Source: Peribacillus sp044761665 (lineage in GTDB: Bacteria > Bacillota > Bacilli > Bacillales > DSM-1321). Taken from it: a stretch of 64,000 bases of DNA. Where the stretch lies: positions 9,165 through 73,164 of the forward strand of contig NZ_JBIWCW010000016.1 of the NCBI RefSeq assembly GCF_044761665.1, given 5' to 3'. The position numbers and the translations under genes were made by a program. Shown here piece by piece: positions 60,801-64,000 of the stretch. Each line of letters opens with the position of its first letter. Position 1 is the stretch's first letter. The notes beneath the pieces are model-generated. The model saw only the letters and a list, made by a program, of their open reading frames with translations, was not told the DNA's origin and did no database searches.

Positions 60801-62384
60801 GATTTGGCGCAGTTGATCCATGACTTGAAGAATGCCAACCGTGAAGCAAGAATCAGTGTCAAGTTGGTATCGAAGGCAGGTGTCGGCACGATTGCTGCGG
60901 GGGTTGCCAAAGGGGCTGCCGATGTAATCGTCATTAGTGGATATGATGGTGGAACGGGTGCCTCGCCTAAAACGAGCATCAAGCATACTGGCCTGCCGTG
61001 GGAGCTTGGCCTTGCCGAAGCACACCAGACCTTAATGCTGAATGGTCTGCGCAGCCGGGTCGTCCTTGAAACGGATGGAAAGCTTATGACTGGTCGCGAC
61101 GTGGTCATGGCAGCGATTCTTGGAGCCGAAGAATTCGGTTTTGCAACAGCTCCACTCGTGGTCCTTGGTTGTGTGATGATGCGTGCGTGCCATTTGGATA
61201 CATGTCCTGTCGGTGTCGCTACACAAAACCCAGAGCTACGCAGTAAATTTGCCGGAGATCCCGATCATGTCGTGAATTTCATGCGCTTCATTGCGGAAGA
61301 AGTTCGTGAAACGATGGCTGAACTAGGGTTCAGGACGCTCGATGAAATGGTTGGCCGCACGGATGTTTTACAGGTGAGTGAACGGGCTCAATCACATTGG
61401 AAAACGAAGCACCTCGACTTATCGACACTTCTTTTCCAACCGGAAGGAATCCGTACGTTCCAACATCCGCAAAACCATAAAATCGAAGAATCATTGGATA
61501 TCAGGGAGATCCTTCCTGCTGTACAGTCTGCCCTAGATGATCAAACCCAAGTGGATGCGAGCTTCCCGATTACGAACGTGAACCGTGTGGTTGGGACGAT
61601 CGTCGGCAGTGAAGTGTCCAAACGCTATGGTGAGGAAGGGCTGCCGGAAGATACGATTACACTTCGCTTCACGGGATCGGCTGGCCAAAGCTTCGGAGCC
61701 TTCATTCCAAAGGGGATGTCGATGTATTTGACAGGTGATGTCAATGACTATATCGGTAAAGGGTTATCCGGTGGAAAACTGGTTGTCACATCTCCTGCTG
61801 GTAACCAGATCGAAGCGGGCGACAATGTGATTGCCGGAAATATTGCCCTATACGGTGCAACAAGCGGGGAAGCATACATTAACGGCCGTGCCGGTGAACG
61901 TTTTGCGGTGCGGAACAGCGGGGTCCATGTCGTTGTCGAGGGAATTGGCGATCATGGTTGTGAGTACATGACAGGCGGACGCGTCGTTATTTTGGGAGAT
62001 GTCGGGAAAAACTTTGCAGCCGGCATGTCAGGCGGGATTGCCTATGTCCTTTCGGAGGACGCGGAAACATTCAAGGCCTTATGTAACCCAGAAATGATCG
62101 AATTCGAAACGCTTGAAGATAGTAAAGACGTTGATGAAGTAAAAGCATTGATTTCAAACCACCTTCATTATACAGAGAGCGCGAAAGCTTCTTATGTACT
62201 GGAGAATTGGGACGATCTTGTAAAAAGGTTCGTTAAAGTCATTCCAAAAGACTACAAACGGATGATGAATAGCATCGAGGAACAAAGGCAAGCTGGTTTA
62301 TCGAAAGAAGAAGCCTTCATGAGTGCGTTTCAGGCTAATGCCATCCAAGGTAAAAAATCAACCAAACAAGCTGTGATGCTGTAA
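57834..62384 (+). CDS. gltA: Glutamate synthase (NADPH) large subunit
   Basis: The 1516-residue subunit transfers glutamine amide nitrogen to 2-oxoglutarate. After a 21-residue propeptide the glutaminase Cys22 (DACGIG) appears; later come the central domain, the FMN synthase domain (GGEHPNRYETDENG, SISVKLVSKAGVGTIAAGVAKGAAD, ISGYDGGTGASP), the 3Fe-4S cysteines (MRACHLDTCPVG) and the C-terminal beta-helix (SGGIAYV). GAGGGGGG is the ribosome site. A promoter TTGTTT-N17-TAGAAT is suggested. Operon with gltB, controlled by GltC. Confidence 0.98.
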   Translation: MTYNQIPKAQGLYRPEFEHDACGIGLYAHLKGLATHDIVKQGLQMLCQLDHRGGQGSDPLTGDGAGLMVQIPDKYFRLACPEMNLPAKGRYGVGMLFFSNDDAERNEIETRLNSLIEQEGQTLLGWRTVPVDVAKIGNVGKETCPTIRQVFIGASEDVTEDLAFERKLFIIRKQAENWARERGNRFYFASLSSATIVYKGLLTPEQVDAFYLDLQHEDFLSAFALVHSRFSTNTFPSWERAHPNRYLIHNGEINTLRGNVNWMKAREQQFVSEAFGDDLQKVLPILDTDGSDSSILDNALEFFVLAGRKPAHAAMMLIPEPWTENPHMTKEKKAFYEYHSMLMEPWDGPTAISFTNGKQIGAILDRNGLRPARYYVTKDDYIIFSSEVGVIEVEPENVLYKERLSPGRMLLIDLEEGRIISDEEIKSEMAKEQPYQKWLDEQIVQLTDEDQPVDVEPLSDLVFRQKAFGYTYEDVQKYLLPVIKEGKDPLGSMGNDIPLAVLSDGPQSLFNYFKQSFAQVTNPPIDSLREQIVTSTMTFLGAEGDLLNPNEKNSHRIQLDTPVLTPGHMEQLKKNNYPEFKSRVIETLFSEDLESQLNRICREAEQAITEGISLLILSDKNMNKEQAAIPPLLAASALHQELIRHGNRTKVSIIVETGEAREVHHFAALIGYGVDAIYPYLAFETYKQAVVDGSLKISYEKTVSKYVKAVTEGIVKIMSKMGISTVQSYRGAQIFEAVGISADVIERYFSGTASQLSGIELETIAEEALIRHQKAVTDLSDQTLEAGSDFQYRANGQHHAFNPKTIHTLQWACRKGDYRLFKQYSQLANEERLGFLRNLFSFNQKNQSISLDEVESVESIVRRFKTGAMSFGSLSQEAHETLAIAMNRLGGKSNSGEGGEHPNRYETDENGDSRRSGIKQIASGRFGVKSHYLVNADELQIKMAQGAKPGEGGQLPGNKVYPWVAEVRGSTPGVGLISPPPHHDIYSIEDLAQLIHDLKNANREARISVKLVSKAGVGTIAAGVAKGAADVIVISGYDGGTGASPKTSIKHTGLPWELGLAEAHQTLMLNGLRSRVVLETDGKLMTGRDVVMAAILGAEEFGFATAPLVVLGCVMMRACHLDTCPVGVATQNPELRSKFAGDPDHVVNFMRFIAEEVRETMAELGFRTLDEMVGRTDVLQVSERAQSHWKTKHLDLSTLLFQPEGIRTFQHPQNHKIEESLDIREILPAVQSALDDQTQVDASFPITNVNRVVGTIVGSEVSKRYGEEGLPEDTITLRFTGSAGQSFGAFIPKGMSMYLTGDVNDYIGKGLSGGKLVVTSPAGNQIEAGDNVIAGNIALYGATSGEAYINGRAGERFAVRNSGVHVVVEGIGDHGCEYMTGGRVVILGDVGKNFAAGMSGGIAYVLSEDAETFKALCNPEMIEFETLEDSKDVDEVKALISNHLHYTESAKASYVLENWDDLVKRFVKVIPKDYKRMMNSIEEQRQAGLSKEEAFMSAFQANAIQGKKSTKQAVML

Positions 62385-62400
62385 GGAAGGGGAGAGTCAA

Positions 62401-63882
62401 ATGGGAAAAGCAACAGGATTTATGGAATATCCACGTGAAAAGCCAAATGAACGCAATCCTCTTACTCGATTAAGTGACTGGAGAGAGTATTCCACTTCTT
62501 TCTCGGATGGAAAATTACGTACACAGGGAGCGCGGTGCATGGACTGCGCCACCCCTTTCTGTCATGTGGGTATGGAATTGGACCGGGTCACAACGGGTTG
62601 CCCGATTAACAATCTGATTCCGGAGTGGAATGATTTAGTGTACCGGGGCAGATGGAAGGAAGCGTTGGAACGCTTGATGAAGACGAATAACTTCCCCGAG
62701 TTCACGGGACGCGTTTGTCCGGCTCCTTGTGAAGGGTCTTGTACGGTAGCGATTAACGACCCGGCCGTCGCCATCAAAAGCATCGAACGCTCCATCATCG
62801 ACAAAGGTTTTGAAAATGGATGGATCACCCCGCGCATTCCGGAAAATCGGACTGGGAAGAAAATTGCCATCATCGGTTCAGGTCCTGCTGGATTGGCGAG
62901 TGCCGATCAGTTAAACCAAGCAGGTCATTCTGTAACGGTGTATGAGCGTTCTGACCGCGCAGGCGGATTGTTGACATACGGAATCCCGAACATGAAGCTG
63001 GAGAAAGACGTCGTGGCCCGCCGGATCGCCTTATTGAATCAAGAGGGCATCGATTTTGTCTTGAATACGGAAGTCGGAAAAGATATCACAAAAGAAGAAT
63101 TGCAAGATCAATACGATGCGGTCATCCTCTGCACAGGTGCTCAAAAGCAACGCGAACTGGATATAGAAGGTCGTGAAGCAAAAGGCATTCACCTGGCGAT
63201 GGATTACTTAACGACTTCGACAAAGAGTTTGTTGGATTCCAATTTTGAAGATGGTAAGTTTTTAAATACGAAGGGCAAGGATGTCATCGTCATCGGTGGC
63301 GGCGATACAGGAGCGGATTGCGTAGCGACTGCCCTTCGCCAAGGATGTAACAGCGTCGTGCAATTCGGGAAACATCCCATCCTGCCGAATGCTCGTACGT
63401 CCGATAACATGTGGCCAGCCTATCCAAATGTATTTTCACTTGAATACGCGTATGAAGAAGCGGAAGCCAAATTCGGATCAGACCCACGCCAATACTCGAT
63501 TCAAACGAAAAAAATCGTGGCCGATGAACAAGGCAACGTAAAAGAATTGCATACGATCCAAATGGAAAAAATCAAAGGGGAAGATGGAATCTACCTTTTC
63601 AAAGAAATTCCGGGAACGGAAAAGGTGTGGCCTGCACAATTTGTCTTCATCGCCATCGGATTCGAAGGAACAGAGCAACCGCTCCTCACACAATTCGGAG
63701 TGGACACAGTCAATCACAAAATCGATGCCGTCTATGGTGAATACAGAACGAATGTCGAAGGCGTTTTCGCTGCCGGTGATGCGAGAAGAGGGCAGAGCCT
63801 GATCGTCTGGGCCATCAATGAAGGGCGCGAAGTAGCGAGGGAAGTGAATAGCTACTTGATGGGGGCCGCGGTATTAGCGTAA
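62401..63882 (+). CDS. gltB: Glutamate synthase (NADPH) small subunit
   Basis: The 493-residue subunit carries electrons from NADPH to GltA. It begins with the 4Fe-4S cysteine sets CMDCATPFCH, GCPINNLIPEWND and CPAPCEGSC, then a FAD-binding motif IIGSGPAGLASADQL, an NADPH motif VIGGGDTGADCVATAL, and ends VFAAGDARRGQSLIVWAINEGREVAR. AAGGAAGGGGAG precedes the ATG, 16 bases after gltA. A terminator follows the stop. Confidence 0.98.
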   Translation: MGKATGFMEYPREKPNERNPLTRLSDWREYSTSFSDGKLRTQGARCMDCATPFCHVGMELDRVTTGCPINNLIPEWNDLVYRGRWKEALERLMKTNNFPEFTGRVCPAPCEGSCTVAINDPAVAIKSIERSIIDKGFENGWITPRIPENRTGKKIAIIGSGPAGLASADQLNQAGHSVTVYERSDRAGGLLTYGIPNMKLEKDVVARRIALLNQEGIDFVLNTEVGKDITKEELQDQYDAVILCTGAQKQRELDIEGREAKGIHLAMDYLTTSTKSLLDSNFEDGKFLNTKGKDVIVIGGGDTGADCVATALRQGCNSVVQFGKHPILPNARTSDNMWPAYPNVFSLEYAYEEAEAKFGSDPRQYSIQTKKIVADEQGNVKELHTIQMEKIKGEDGIYLFKEIPGTEKVWPAQFVFIAIGFEGTEQPLLTQFGVDTVNHKIDAVYGEYRTNVEGVFAAGDARRGQSLIVWAINEGREVAREVNSYLMGAAVLA

Positions 63883-63910
63883 GAAGTGCTGTTTTTAGGC
63901 ACTTCTTTTC
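63881..63910 (+). terminator. Terminator after gltB
   Basis: A 9-bp stem AAGAAGTGC/GCACTTCTT (63881-63889 with 63899-63907) starts at the gltB stop codon and is followed by TTC and T's. A group II intron-like sequence begins a few bases later. Confidence 0.8.
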
Positions 63911-63913
63911 TTT

Positions 63914-64000
63914 GTGTGCCAGGCATGGCAACTATCTAGGTGGTGAAAGTCCACTGTGGGGGTACACATCGACCAACCACTAAGGAAGCGCAAGGTACTT
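63914..64000 (+). mobile_element. Probable 5' end of a group II intron, cut by window end
   Basis: The sequence from GTGTGCC (63914), with the bacterial intron 5' start GTGNGCC, runs through GGTGGTGAAAGTCC, CACTGTGGGGG and AACCACTAAGGAAGCGCAAGG. This is the look of domain I of bacterial group II introns as I recall them. It starts directly after the T-rich tail of the gltB terminator, the preferred landing site of group IIC introns. The maturase gene would lie beyond the window, so this cannot be confirmed here. Confidence 0.65.

Noticed and set aside
60498..61025. 175-residue antisense ORF within gltA
   Set aside because: It is a shadow of the strongly coding gltA frame, with no ribosome site and no family resemblance.

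Overview
The window is a stretch of chromosome from a low-GC, endospore-forming Bacillaceae bacterium. Menaquinone genes, luxS, dps, ytkD, the ytl ABC genes, ytmA/ytmB, pckA, metK, ytoA, ytpA, ytqA/ytqB, ytzC and leuS occur in much the order known for Bacillus subtilis. AGGAGG-type ribosome sites, S-box and T-box leaders and a CotF-type coat protein fit. Several genes foreign to the B. subtilis order (mqo, an orphan dctBSR, DUF4272, TSUP and MATE transporters) suggest a Peribacillus-like species, but that placement is inference.

Layout. 1-5.3 kb: end of menD, then menH-menB-menE-menC, most joined by 4-base ATGA overlaps. 5.4-6.4 kb: a DUF2089/membrane protein pair and a 48-residue ORF. 6.4-9.9 kb: DctR/DctS two-component system divergent from the co-sensor DctB, with no adjacent transporter. 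10-13 kb: DUF1540 protein, Zur-boxed znuA, yidD, luxS, ytzI, dps. 13-18.5 kb: a divergent EamA/MocR pair, GNAT and DUF4272 proteins, small conserved proteins and the Nudix enzyme YtkD.

18.5-27.4 kb is the most unusual part. The ABC operon ytlA-ytlC-ytlD is broken because ytlA, the substrate-binding protein gene, is cut in two by a 6,250-bp element. A shared 9-bp core (GGATGCGAA) lies at both ends (20578-20586 and 26828-26836). The element carries mqo, a TetR/MFS efflux pair, a small ORF and a large serine recombinase that sits against one end. Joining the two cores restores an uninterrupted 333-residue YtlA reading frame.

27.5-39.5 kb: ytmA, ytmB, an array of AATTCAAC motifs at 20- and 21-bp spacing, a TSUP permease, TetR/MATE, a 46-residue ORF, a two-component system facing an ABC transporter with a DUF4097 lipoprotein, and a chemoreceptor. 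39.6-51.2 kb: pckA (with a CcpN-like box), metK (SAM riboswitch), ytoA, ytpA, a hydrolase, ytqB/ytqA, an SMI1/KNR4 protein, ytzC and leuS (T-box). 51.4-64 kb: GNAT, a 980-residue subtilisin-like protease with Ig-like repeats, a lipoprotein, a CotF-family protein, and gltC divergent from gltAB. Immediately after the gltB terminator the window ends in what looks like the 5' end of a group II intron.

Functionally, respiration (menaquinone, malate:quinone oxidoreductase), gluconeogenesis (pckA), C4-dicarboxylate sensing, the methionine/SAM/AI-2 cycle (metK, luxS) and nitrogen assimilation (gltAB) are the main themes.
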